A stretch of 64,000 nt of DNA, taken from contig CAZXIV010000003.1 of NCBI GenBank assembly GCA_964640945.1, positions 55,690 through 119,689 on the forward strand. The letters are read 5' to 3'. The stretch is from JAGOUB01 sp964640945 (GTDB lineage: Bacteria; Patescibacteriota; Gracilibacteria; Peribacterales; Peribacteraceae). A program made the translations under genes and the position numbers. Below, piece after piece: positions 56,214 to 63,758 of the stretch; within the stretch, counting starts at the first letter, position 1, and every line of letters starts with the position of its first letter. The notes under the pieces are model-generated. The model made no database searches, was not told where the DNA came from, and saw nothing but the letters and a program-made list of their open reading frames with translations.

Positions 56214-56915
56214 ATGCAAACGAGGATCCTTCTTGGCTTAGATAAGGCGCCGCAGGCCGAGGGACTCACTGTCGTTATTGATGTATTCCGGGCTTTCTCC
56301 ACAGCCTGTTACTTCTTTAAGGGCGGCGCAGAGACAGTTCTGCCCGTTGCCACTCTAGAGGAAGCGCGTGTACTCAAAGTCCAGCATCCCGAATTCCTCC
56401 TCGCCGGTGAGAGAGAGGGAGTGAAGCCGGATGACTTTGATCTAGGTAATTCACCAAACGCCGTGCTGACGGCCGACGTCCAAGGCAAAACTATCATCTT
56501 TGCGACATCCTTGGGCACCAAGGCCCTCGTGGCGGCGCAGAGCGCCACAGAGGTCATCACGGGGTCCTTCGTGAACGCTGGCGCCATCTGCGCGTACATC
56601 AAGCGCCAGGAGCCGGCAGTCGTCTCCTTCGTATGCTCTGGGTCCTACGATGAGAAGGTGGTCGATGAAGACATGCTTTGCGCGCGCTACCTGGAGAACG
56701 AGCTCTTGGGGCGACCGAACGACTTCCAGGGCATGGTGAAGTACCTACGCGAAGAGGGGCCATATTCGGGGAAATTCTTCGATCCAGAATGCCTGTCACA
56801 TCCCCGAGAGGATTTTGATCTGTGTCTGGCGTTGGATGAAGCGGATTTTGTCTTGAAGAAAATTCAACAAAGAAACGGTATTTTGACCCTGGAAGCTGAC
56901 ACTGGGAGTAACTAA
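56214..56915 (+). CDS. ComB-like 2-phosphosulfolactate phosphatase family protein
   Basis: A 233-aa protein of the ComB family: VVIDVFRAFSTACYFF, LLAGEREGVKPDDFDLGNSP (the hallmark block), IIFATSLGTKAL, VSFVCSGSYD and the C-terminal DFDLCLALDEADFV. ComB removes phosphate from phosphosulfolactate in coenzyme M synthesis; bacterial members occur without that pathway. It has a Shine-Dalgarno-like AGAAAGGG 4 nt before the ATG and lies 23 nt after the glycosyltransferase gene, ending the operon. Confidence 0.85.
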   Translation: MQTRILLGLDKAPQAEGLTVVIDVFRAFSTACYFFKGGAETVLPVATLEEARVLKVQHPEFLLAGEREGVKPDDFDLGNSPNAVLTADVQGKTIIFATSLGTKALVAAQSATEVITGSFVNAGAICAYIKRQEPAVVSFVCSGSYDEKVVDEDMLCARYLENELLGRPNDFQGMVKYLREEGPYSGKFFDPECLSHPREDFDLCLALDEADFVLKKIQQRNGILTLEADTGSN

Positions 56916-57206
56916 ATCGATTAAAGTGAGAATCGAAGCCGTGCTAAAAATCACTGTCGAAAAATATGGCAAGCCTCCGACTTTTATTGGCTGCATCTGG
57001 CTTACCGATAATCCCTTTGGGGTGTCGTCTAAATTGATACCCAGTAACTTGAGCATCTCGAATCCGCGCTCCTTAAAATTCGTTCCCTTGCCCTTGATTG
57101 CAGGCATAATTTCACTGCGCTTTATTTGGTGAATATGTCAGTCATATCATTTCGTAGAATGCTTCAATCGGACATCGGTGTAAGGTAGAATACACTCGCT
57201 TACGAT
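56916..57206. other. Junction between the operon and the restriction-modification genes
   Basis: GC content drops here. A minus-strand frame from an ATG at 57107 gives about 55 plausible residues (MPAIKGKGTNFKERGFEML and on) before running antisense into comB. It may be a gene remnant, but I cannot support it as a real gene. A TAGAAT box (57186-57191) lies 15 nt before the methyltransferase ATG. Confidence 0.4.
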
Positions 57207-58253
57207 ATGCGACACTCGACACAGACACTGACGGCAATCGATCTATTCAGCGGATGCGGAGGGCTTACTCAGGGTCTGAAAAATGCCGGCTTTACCGTTA
57301 TTGGCGCAGTCGATTTGGTGCCGCTTACCGTTGAAACATACAAGATGAATCATCCTGAAGTGACCGCTTGGGAACGAGACATAAAAAAGCTCGATGCCAA
57401 AGAGATCAAGAAAACTCTTAAGCTCAGAAAGGGGGAATTGGATTTGCTGGCGGGATGTCCTCCTTGTCAGGGGTTTTCATCGATCAGAACGCATAACGGA
57501 AAAGAAGTGATCGATGATCGCAATGATCTTATTTTCGATTTTTTGAGACTGGTGAAAGAGCTAAGGCCGAAAACCGTAATGATGGAAAACGTGCCGGGTC
57601 TGTTGGATAACATACGTATGAAGCAATTTAAAGAAGAGCTGACAGAAATGGGGTACGAATTCGGAGAATCACCAACCGTATTGAATGTAAAAGAATACGG
57701 CGTACCCCAGAGTCGTCGTCGTATGATTCTATTGGCGAGCAGATATGGAAATATATCTTTTGCCCCCAAAGAATTGAAATTGAAGACCGTCAGAGAGGCC
57801 ATTTCTCATTTGAAGCCTCACGGAAAGAGTGGGGATCCTCTGCATGATCTTCCCGAAAAAAGAAGTCCGAAAATCCTGAAAATGATTTCGAAAGTGCCAA
57901 AAAATGGGGGGAGCCGCAGCGATCTTGATCCTAAGTATCATCTTCCTTGTCACATCAGATATCCGCATGGATTCAAAGACGTGTACGGGAGAATGAAGTG
58001 GAATGCCCCCTCTCCCACCATGACGGGTGGCTGCATCAGTCCTTCAAAAGGCAGATTTTTGCATCCCGAAGAAGATAGGGCGATTACCCTGCGCGAAGCG
58101 GCCTTATTGCAATCCTTTCCTGTGGATTATCGCTTCTCAATGCGGAACGGGAGAGCGGGTGTCGCTTTAATGATAGGTAATGCTCTGCCTCCCGAATTCA
58201 TCAAAAGACAGGCTTTGCAGATCAAAATGCATTTGTTGGGAAAAAGCTCTTAA
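57207..58253 (+). CDS. DNA (cytosine-5) methyltransferase
   Basis: A 348-aa C5 methyltransferase with the ordered motifs: I AIDLFSGCGGL, IV AGCPPCQGFS with catalytic Cys87, VI MENVPG, VIII PQSRRRMIL, IX around REAALLQSFP, and X GNALPPEF. The target-recognition region (about 190-270) is short and gives no clue to the target sequence. It is followed after 17 nt by a GHKL-ATPase/nuclease gene, suggesting a restriction-modification pair. AT-rich codon use. Confidence 0.94.
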   Translation: MRHSTQTLTAIDLFSGCGGLTQGLKNAGFTVIGAVDLVPLTVETYKMNHPEVTAWERDIKKLDAKEIKKTLKLRKGELDLLAGCPPCQGFSSIRTHNGKEVIDDRNDLIFDFLRLVKELRPKTVMMENVPGLLDNIRMKQFKEELTEMGYEFGESPTVLNVKEYGVPQSRRRMILLASRYGNISFAPKELKLKTVREAISHLKPHGKSGDPLHDLPEKRSPKILKMISKVPKNGGSRSDLDPKYHLPCHIRYPHGFKDVYGRMKWNAPSPTMTGGCISPSKGRFLHPEEDRAITLREAALLQSFPVDYRFSMRNGRAGVALMIGNALPPEFIKRQALQIKMHLLGKSS

Positions 58254-58270
58254 AGTAAGATAGATATCTT

Positions 58271-60319
58271 ATGACAACGAGAAAGCGCGAATATACGATC
58301 AAAGTGCTGGGTCGTACTCTGGAGCACCTTGGGGTTCAGATGTACAAAAATCGAGATGCTGCCTTAGCTGAGCTTGTGGCAAATTCTTGGGATGCTGGCG
58401 CAAAGGATGTCTGGATCAATATTCCGGAGCCCGATGCCTATAATAGAGATACCGGGGAGATGACCATTCTCGATAATGGAAGTGGTATGAATGAAGACGA
58501 GGTCGATAATGCTTATTTGGTGGTTGGCAGAAACCAACGAAGCGAAGGTTTTAATGAAAGAAATGGAAGGAAAGTTATGGGAAGAAAAGGCATCGGCAAG
58601 CTGGCCGGATTCGGGATCGCCAATCGGATGGAAATTGTGACTTGGAGAGACGACGAATCGATCAGCTTCATTATGGATATTGAAAAATTAAAAACAACAG
58701 CTGGTCATGTGGCGACGGCGATAATAGAAGCTGAGATTTCACCGCCAAAGACCGATCAGCTGCATTCTGGTACGGGAATACGGCTGGAAGGGTTAAAACA
58801 CAAATCTCCACTTGATATCGATTCTCTCCATTATTCATTAAGTAGGCGGTTCGGAAGAGTTGTAAAAGGGAGTATGAATATTTTCATAAATAACGTGCCT
58901 CTTAAAGAACCTCCTTTGTCATTTATCCATCGATATCCGGAAGAGGGCTTTGCCGAAGAAACCCTATCCAACGGCGAAAAAGTAAAATATTGGTATGGAA
59001 TTACGGAAAAAGTGATTCCTTGGTCACTGATGCAGGGCTTCGCGGTGATGGTGAGAGAAAAAGTCGCGCAGCTGCCTCCATTTTATTTTAATGTCGAGAA
59101 TACGGCTTCTCATCAGCACGGCACTAAATATTTCATGGGCGAAGTTATTGCGGAATACATCGACGAAGGTACCGATGATGAATCGGATTTGGTTTCCACC
59201 GATCGCCAAGAAATTGAATGGGAAAGTGAAAGCACAAAACCATTGCTGGAATGGGGACAGAAAAAAACGAGAGAAGTGCTGAATGAGAGGTATGCGCTTC
59301 GCGGAAAAGAAATTGAAAAGTGGGTTTTAGATGATGAAGGAATAAAAGATCGAATCGCCTCATTGGATAAACATTCTTCCGACAACGTGTGGCGACTTTC
59401 TCAGATCATCGGTGATACTGAAGCCGATAAAGAAGAGGGAGTTCAGCTGATTAACCAATTGGTTCGCGCTTATGAGTTTCGACAATTCCATAACATCGTA
59501 GAAGACGTAGAAAAGTCAGCCCAAGAGGATCCACTGAAATTCGTTGAGCTATTGCGACAGCTTGGCGAATGGAGAGTTATTGAAAGTAGAGCCATGCTTG
59601 AAATAATCGAAGGCCGTTTAAGTATCAGTGATAAACTCCAGGATTTCATCATTAACGGAATACCGGAGACGGCGACCGGAGTGAGCGACGATAATTTGCA
59701 TGATCTGATCGCTAGAATGCCATGGCTTCTGCATCATGAATGGGAATTATATGGAGAAGAAAAAACTCTTTCGAGACAACTGAGAGAATGGAACCGAGAG
59801 GATCTAGCAGACGATTTGAGCGATGATGAAATCGCAAAGCGATATGATTTCTTGGTTTTGGATGGAGACAGTAACGTACTGGTGATCGAGATAAAAAAAG
59901 CAGGTTACGCAGTGGAACTGGATGAAATACATCGCCTCGATACCTATCGGGAGAGAATTCAATCATCACAAACTAAGCCTGTTAAAGCCGTCTTGGTGTA
60001 TGGAGGTGCGTTGAACATTAGCAAAATTGCGACTGAAGATTTAAACAGAAAGGAGTATTTCATTCTGGAACCCTGGTCGTCTGTATATCAGAGAAGTAAA
60101 AAACATTATGAGCACTATCGAAGTCTTTTGGAGGGCAACGCATCCGATCCAGCATTTAGAGGTTTAGCTTCGGAGGCAGCAGAAAGAAGGAACATCGAAG
60201 AAACCGGCACTGTTAAACGCACGCCGGAGGAGAGAGAGGAAGCAAGGCGGCGATTGAAAGAAAAATCCGATGTAAAAATACTCCCAGAAGTTGCGCCAAA
60301 ACCGGGCAAAAACGTCTAA
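58271..60319 (+). CDS. MORC-like GHKL ATPase with C-terminal PD-(D/E)xK motif
   Basis: A 682-aa protein. The N-terminal Bergerat ATPase has ELVANSWDAGA (Mg-binding Asn38), DNGSGM, and GRKGIGKLAGFG. An S5-like second domain and a long helical middle region follow. Near the C-terminus, Asp526, Glu540 and Lys542 (YDFLVLDGD, then VIEIKK) form a PD-(D/E)xK nuclease signature. MutL/MORC-like ATPases next to cytosine methyltransferases have been predicted to be restriction components. The likely role is ATP-dependent restriction of DNA lacking the partner's methylation (inference). The charged tail may be disordered. Confidence 0.82.
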   Translation: MTTRKREYTIKVLGRTLEHLGVQMYKNRDAALAELVANSWDAGAKDVWINIPEPDAYNRDTGEMTILDNGSGMNEDEVDNAYLVVGRNQRSEGFNERNGRKVMGRKGIGKLAGFGIANRMEIVTWRDDESISFIMDIEKLKTTAGHVATAIIEAEISPPKTDQLHSGTGIRLEGLKHKSPLDIDSLHYSLSRRFGRVVKGSMNIFINNVPLKEPPLSFIHRYPEEGFAEETLSNGEKVKYWYGITEKVIPWSLMQGFAVMVREKVAQLPPFYFNVENTASHQHGTKYFMGEVIAEYIDEGTDDESDLVSTDRQEIEWESESTKPLLEWGQKKTREVLNERYALRGKEIEKWVLDDEGIKDRIASLDKHSSDNVWRLSQIIGDTEADKEEGVQLINQLVRAYEFRQFHNIVEDVEKSAQEDPLKFVELLRQLGEWRVIESRAMLEIIEGRLSISDKLQDFIINGIPETATGVSDDNLHDLIARMPWLLHHEWELYGEEKTLSRQLREWNREDLADDLSDDEIAKRYDFLVLDGDSNVLVIEIKKAGYAVELDEIHRLDTYRERIQSSQTKPVKAVLVYGGALNISKIATEDLNRKEYFILEPWSSVYQRSKKHYEHYRSLLEGNASDPAFRGLASEAAERRNIEETGTVKRTPEEREEARRRLKEKSDVKILPEVAPKPGKNV

Positions 60320-60345
60320 GAGGAGGTAATTGGCTAGGGACAAAA

Positions 60346-60481
60346 CCGGAGTTTCGGGAGTCTATAAAAAAGGACTCCGGCGTATGCCTCGGAAACAAGG
60401 CTGTGTCACGCGATCCCCTCCGGTTGGCAACATACCAACCGGAGCAACACGCGCACGCAACGTGGAGCCTTTGTGAAGCTC
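60346..60481. other. Structured non-coding region with several hairpins
   Basis: CCGGAGT (60346-60352) can pair with ACTCCGG (60374-60380), while GGAGTC (60357-60362) can pair with GACTCC (60373-60378), so the two helices compete. A perfect 10-bp hairpin CTCCGGTTGG/CCAACCGGAG (60418-60427, 60435-60444) and a GGAGC/GCTCC hairpin (60463-60481) follow. No T-run follows, so simple terminators are unlikely. It may be a small RNA or part of a mobile-element end. Confidence 0.45.
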
Positions 60482-60508
60482 CTGAGCGAAGCTATTAATT
60501 GTTTGGGC

Positions 60509-61279
60509 TCAATGGAACTCAGGATGCACCAACGTGGCCGACCAAACCCCGGGCAGGATGGTGCGCCTGAGCGTCGCCTTATCAGCGTTCCAGTTAACTT
60601 TGTCAGCCTCCTTCCGGTTCAACACCGTTTTGTACACCACCCCGTCGCTCTCGTTTCCGTACTTATCAACAAGCGGGAAATACGCGGCGACCGAGGCCGT
60701 CTGTACGTCTTTACCGCTCGTATAGAGCGCGATGTATATCTCCGCCATCTTCGACTCGAGGCCGCCCTTCCGGAGAGTCTGTGTCAGGTTGTCATCGGGA
60801 TTGAATTCCGTGAAGACACCCCATCCACCGTTCACCTGTTGCACGACGTTCACTGCGCGAAGGTAGGGCTTGTCCATGTTATTACTTCCCTCCAGGACTC
60901 CGGTGACGATCTGCCTCAATTGATCCTCCTCGTTGACCGGCGCCGGGGGAACGATTGGCTGTGAAGGGGTCGGATTGTTGGTGGCAACCGGAGCGGCCGT
61001 CGGTCCACGGGGTCCCCCGAGGCCGATGATAGCAAGACAGCCCACGACAGCGGTCGTGACGTGTAACCAGCGAGGCACAGTGCGTTTCATCCACCTTCCA
61101 ATCTGCCGGGAGCTGGGCGGAAGCAGAAGCAGGCCGGCTGCAAAAAGCCACAAAGCCGTTACCGCGTTCTTGTTCATCACGCCGAGTGCGGCGAGCAGAA
61201 ACACAACGCCGAATGCCCAACCAGCGAAGCGAGGAACAAAGCTGGCGCGCTCGGCATTTTTTACATCAGCATTTGCCAT
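60509..61279 (-). CDS. Membrane protein with extracytoplasmic C-terminal domain, 256 aa
   Basis: Two or three N-terminal membrane segments (FAGWAFGVVFLLAALGVM, AVTALWLFAAGLLLLPP, HVTTAVVGCLAIIGLGG) are followed by a Pro-rich linker (PTPSQPIVPPAP) and a soluble domain of about 130 residues (NGGWGVFTEFNPDDNL, ASVAAYFPLVDKYGNESDG). The family is unknown. Its GC-rich codon use contrasts with the AT-rich genes on both sides. A C/T-rich stretch precedes the start. Confidence 0.72.
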   Translation of the reverse strand: MANADVKNAERASFVPRFAGWAFGVVFLLAALGVMNKNAVTALWLFAAGLLLLPPSSRQIGRWMKRTVPRWLHVTTAVVGCLAIIGLGGPRGPTAAPVATNNPTPSQPIVPPAPVNEEDQLRQIVTGVLEGSNNMDKPYLRAVNVVQQVNGGWGVFTEFNPDDNLTQTLRKGGLESKMAEIYIALYTSGKDVQTASVAAYFPLVDKYGNESDGVVYKTVLNRKEADKVNWNADKATLRRTILPGVWSATLVHPEFH

Positions 61280-61685
61280 AAGACTGGGAGGAAAAGGGTA
61301 GGAAGCGGACTACCATGAGCTCTTAACTGACCCCGAAGGGGCGCTCTGGTATCCCGTTGCACCAGTCCTCACAGGTTTGACCCTGCGAAGAGCTGAACGG
61401 AATCAGCAGCGCCCCTTCCGGGGCTCTTTTCGCAGGTACGCACTTAAATAAGGCGTCTAACCGGTGAGGACTGGTGCGCGGTTAATGTAACTTGTTTTGA
61501 CGGCTTTTGCATCGTTTTGATTGTTGCCGGAGTTTTTATAATTCAGTGCAAGCTGGAATACGGTCGCCAATATCCGACAAAACCGTGCAAAAGCCGACAA
61601 AACAGTAGAGAGTCGAAAATTGTGGCAATCAAAATCTAGCAATAAACTCGAGCCGCGTTCGCGCCGCACGGCCGGGCGATTTTTT
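61280..61685. other. Intergenic region with the multi-stem structured element
   Basis: No gene is seen in 406 nt. The left half holds the structured element described separately. The right half (61480-61685) is AT-rich and leads to the small ORF upstream of the recombinase. Confidence 0.5.
61329..61477. other. Multi-stem structured element
   Basis: The outer stem pairs GCACCAGTCCTCAC (61359-61372) exactly with GTGAGGACTGGTGC (61464-61477), extended by GGTT/AACC past one mismatch. Inside it CCTGCGAAGAGC (61382-61393) pairs with GCTCTTTTCGCAGG (61423-61436), enclosing hairpins GCTGA/TCAGC and CCCC-TTCC-GGGG. A stretch just 5' (61331-61345, CCCCGAAGGGGCGCT) is complementary to the inner 61408-61423, which would create a pseudoknot or an alternative fold. 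The strand is undetermined. Confidence 0.6.
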
Positions 61686-61811
61686 ATGTTGAGCGCTGAA
61701 CAGTGTCGGCAAATTCTAGACGATGATTCACTCAGTGATGAAGAAATTATCGTATACCGAGACGCACTCTACGCATGGGTTGATCGATATTTAGATGATT
61801 ACCTTCGTTAA
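61686..61811 (+). CDS. Tiny ORF upstream of the serine recombinase, 41 aa
   Basis: A 41-residue acidic helical peptide (MLSAEQCRQILDDDSLSDEE, then IIVYRDALYAWVD). Short ORFs of this kind are often seen just upstream of serine recombinases in CPR genomes and could encode a directionality or accessory factor (inference). The ATG at 61686 is preferred over an upstream start at 61620. It ends 27 nt before the recombinase ATG. Confidence 0.6.
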   Translation: MLSAEQCRQILDDDSLSDEEIIVYRDALYAWVDRYLDDYLR

Positions 61812-61838
61812 TAACTGGCGCTATTGTCCGCTTCGAAT

Positions 61839-63467
61839 ATGTCACAGAAAGCTATAATTTACTGCCGGGTATCATCTGAAAAACAAAAACGTGATGGTCA
61901 CGGATTGGAGTCGCAAGAACATAATTGCAAGAAATACGCCGAGACTCACGGATATGAGATCGTCGGTGTTTTTAAAGATGACATTACCGGAGGATTGGGC
62001 GAGCGCCCTGGCTTCGGATCCATGATCGAAAAATTGAGCACGCTGTCAGCGGATGGAGAAAAGTTCATCGTGATTATCGATGACATCAAAAGATGGGCGC
62101 GTGATGTGACGGTGCATTGGTCACTGAAAGATACGATTGCCAAGTTGGGAGCACGACTCGAGAGTCCCAATTATAAATTCGGAGAGACCGAAGAAGACGA
62201 ATTCATCGAAACTGTCATGGCCGCACAGTCGCAACTTGAACGAAAGCAAAATCGCCGGCAGGTTATTCAAAAAATGAAAGCTAGAATGGAAAGAGGTTAT
62301 TGGACGTTTGATGAGCCGCCCGGATATCGATATGCCAAAGATGCCGTGCACGGAAAACTCCTGAAGCCCAATGACCCCAAGGCATCAGTGATTCGTGAAG
62401 CCATGCTCGGCTTTCATTCTCGGAGATTCGAAACACAGACCGACGTGGCTCACTTTCTCGAAAAGAAAGAGTTTACACATCGAGCAAAATTCAAAGGTAA
62501 GGTCCACTTAGAGCAAGTGCAGAGGCTACTGACTCGCATTCTGTATGCAGGATGGATTGAATACCCACGTTGGAAAATAGCGCGACGAAAGGGGCATCAT
62601 GAAGGGCTCATTACCATTCGTCAGTTCGATGAAATCCAAGATCGCCTTATGGAGAATGCGAATAAACCACATCGTAAAGATATAAAGCAGGATTTTGTTT
62701 TACGAAACTATCTCGCTTGTTCGGCATGCGGCCGTCTTGTTACCTCAAGCTGGAGCAAGGGCAGGAACAAAATGTACCCATACTATCGGTGCATAACTCC
62801 TAACTGTTGCAAAAGAAACAAAGGCTTACGGAGTGAAAAAGTTGAAGAGGAATTCGGCCGGCTTATCGCACGCATGACACCGAAAAACAACTCATTAAGA
62901 CTGATAGGCGCCATACTTGATGAGTTATGGGGAAAACGTTTAGAACTTGTTCGGGATGAAGAAAAAAATCGCCAAAAGAAAATTTGCGAAATCGAACGCG
63001 AAGTTGATCGGCTATGTTCTCGGCTTGGAAAAATTCACGGCGAAATCCTGCTTCGCAAATATGAGTCACAAATCGAGCAGCTTGAAGAAGAAAAGCGCTT
63101 ATTGGAAAGAGAGAAGATGAATCCAAAAGATCCTCGGCACAATTTTGAAATCGCAAAAAAATCTGTCTTCGATTTCCTCCAAAACCCCTCTCATCTATGG
63201 AATAGCAAAGAATTCGAGGATAAACGTACAGTTTTGAAGCTCACAGTATTGGGCGTTTTGCCCTATGACCCGCAGCTTGGCTTTGGAACCGCACGTTTTC
63301 CGCTTCTGTTTGAGCTTTGTAAGGTCGCTGAGACCGATAAAAGTAAGATGGTGGAGATGCCGGGAATTGAACCCGGGTCCAATGCGTCGGACGGTGGCCT
63401 GTACTACCATGCTCAATTTCAGTTCTTCCGCATTCTCAGAAATGAGCAAAGATGGATGCAGAAGTGA
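61839..63467 (+). CDS. Large serine recombinase (site-specific integrase)
   Basis: A 542-aa recombinase. The N-terminal resolvase domain has the catalytic Ser in IIYCRVSSEKQ, ESQEHNC and DDIKRWARD. A recombinase domain (PPGYRYAKD, LLTRILYAGWIEYPRW) and a zinc ribbon (CSACGRL with CITPNCC) follow. Then comes a coiled coil (REVDRLCSRLGKIHG, EEEKRLLEREK). The last 39 residues (504-542) are encoded antisense through the 3' end of ssrA and include the tell-tale PGIEPGS, so the native C-terminus was replaced or extended at the insertion point. The ATG at 61839 is preferred to a TTG at 61824. Confidence 0.92.
   Translation: MSQKAIIYCRVSSEKQKRDGHGLESQEHNCKKYAETHGYEIVGVFKDDITGGLGERPGFGSMIEKLSTLSADGEKFIVIIDDIKRWARDVTVHWSLKDTIAKLGARLESPNYKFGETEEDEFIETVMAAQSQLERKQNRRQVIQKMKARMERGYWTFDEPPGYRYAKDAVHGKLLKPNDPKASVIREAMLGFHSRRFETQTDVAHFLEKKEFTHRAKFKGKVHLEQVQRLLTRILYAGWIEYPRWKIARRKGHHEGLITIRQFDEIQDRLMENANKPHRKDIKQDFVLRNYLACSACGRLVTSSWSKGRNKMYPYYRCITPNCCKRNKGLRSEKVEEEFGRLIARMTPKNNSLRLIGAILDELWGKRLELVRDEEKNRQKKICEIEREVDRLCSRLGKIHGEILLRKYESQIEQLEEEKRLLEREKMNPKDPRHNFEIAKKSVFDFLQNPSHLWNSKEFEDKRTVLKLTVLGVLPYDPQLGFGTARFPLLFELCKVAETDKSKMVEMPGIEPGSNASDGGLYYHAQFQFFRILRNEQRWMQK
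63349..63467. mobile_element. Candidate attachment site: recombinase 3' end overlapping ssrA
   Basis: The recombinase frame continues 119 nt into ssrA on the opposite strand. Because ssrA 3' ends are common integration targets and the integrase gene normally sits at the element edge, one attachment junction probably lies at or near this overlap. No second copy of the ssrA 3' end is visible in the window, so the other boundary is not identified. Confidence 0.5.
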
Positions 63468-63758
63468 TGACGCAAAATACTGGTATCCGCTAGCGTCACG
63501 GCGGACCCAGCCTCGCTAATGACGCCTTGCTCCGGTAGCGAGAATCACGGAGAGACGTGTTCGTACTAGGACGAACTTAGGCCATGACTGGGACAGGGAT
63601 CAAAGCGTTGAAATTCATCGACGCAATGGCCTGACCAATCTTGGATTTTGCAAAAGAGTTTGCAATTAAGGTTGCAACGGTGGGTATCGGGAACTGTTGC
63701 CATCCCGGGTAGGGGCACAACCGCGCGATAGTTCGCACTGTCGAAGCCTGTCATCCCC
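63349..63758 (-). ncRNA. ssrA: Transfer-messenger RNA (tmRNA)
   Basis: tmRNA rescues stalled ribosomes. The 5' end GGGGATGACAGGCTTCGACA (63758 downward) is the canonical start. The 3' end carries the T-arm GGGTTCAATTCCCGG and CATCTCCACCA with an encoded CCA at 63349. The acceptor stem pairs GGGGATG with CATCTCC (one G-U). The predicted tag frame runs 63663 to 63577. It starts GCA AAC as in E. coli, has 28 residues (Ala-Asn-Ser at the front, ...Pro-Val-Met-Ala at the end) and stops at TAA. The total of about 410 nt is normal. A TATGGC box lies 6 nt upstream. Confidence 0.92.

Noticed and set aside
56796..57107. Minus-strand 103-codon frame starting MPAIKGKGTN
   Set aside because: The last part runs antisense into comB, no promoter or family is recognised, and only a short stretch is plausible. 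It is mentioned only as a possible remnant.
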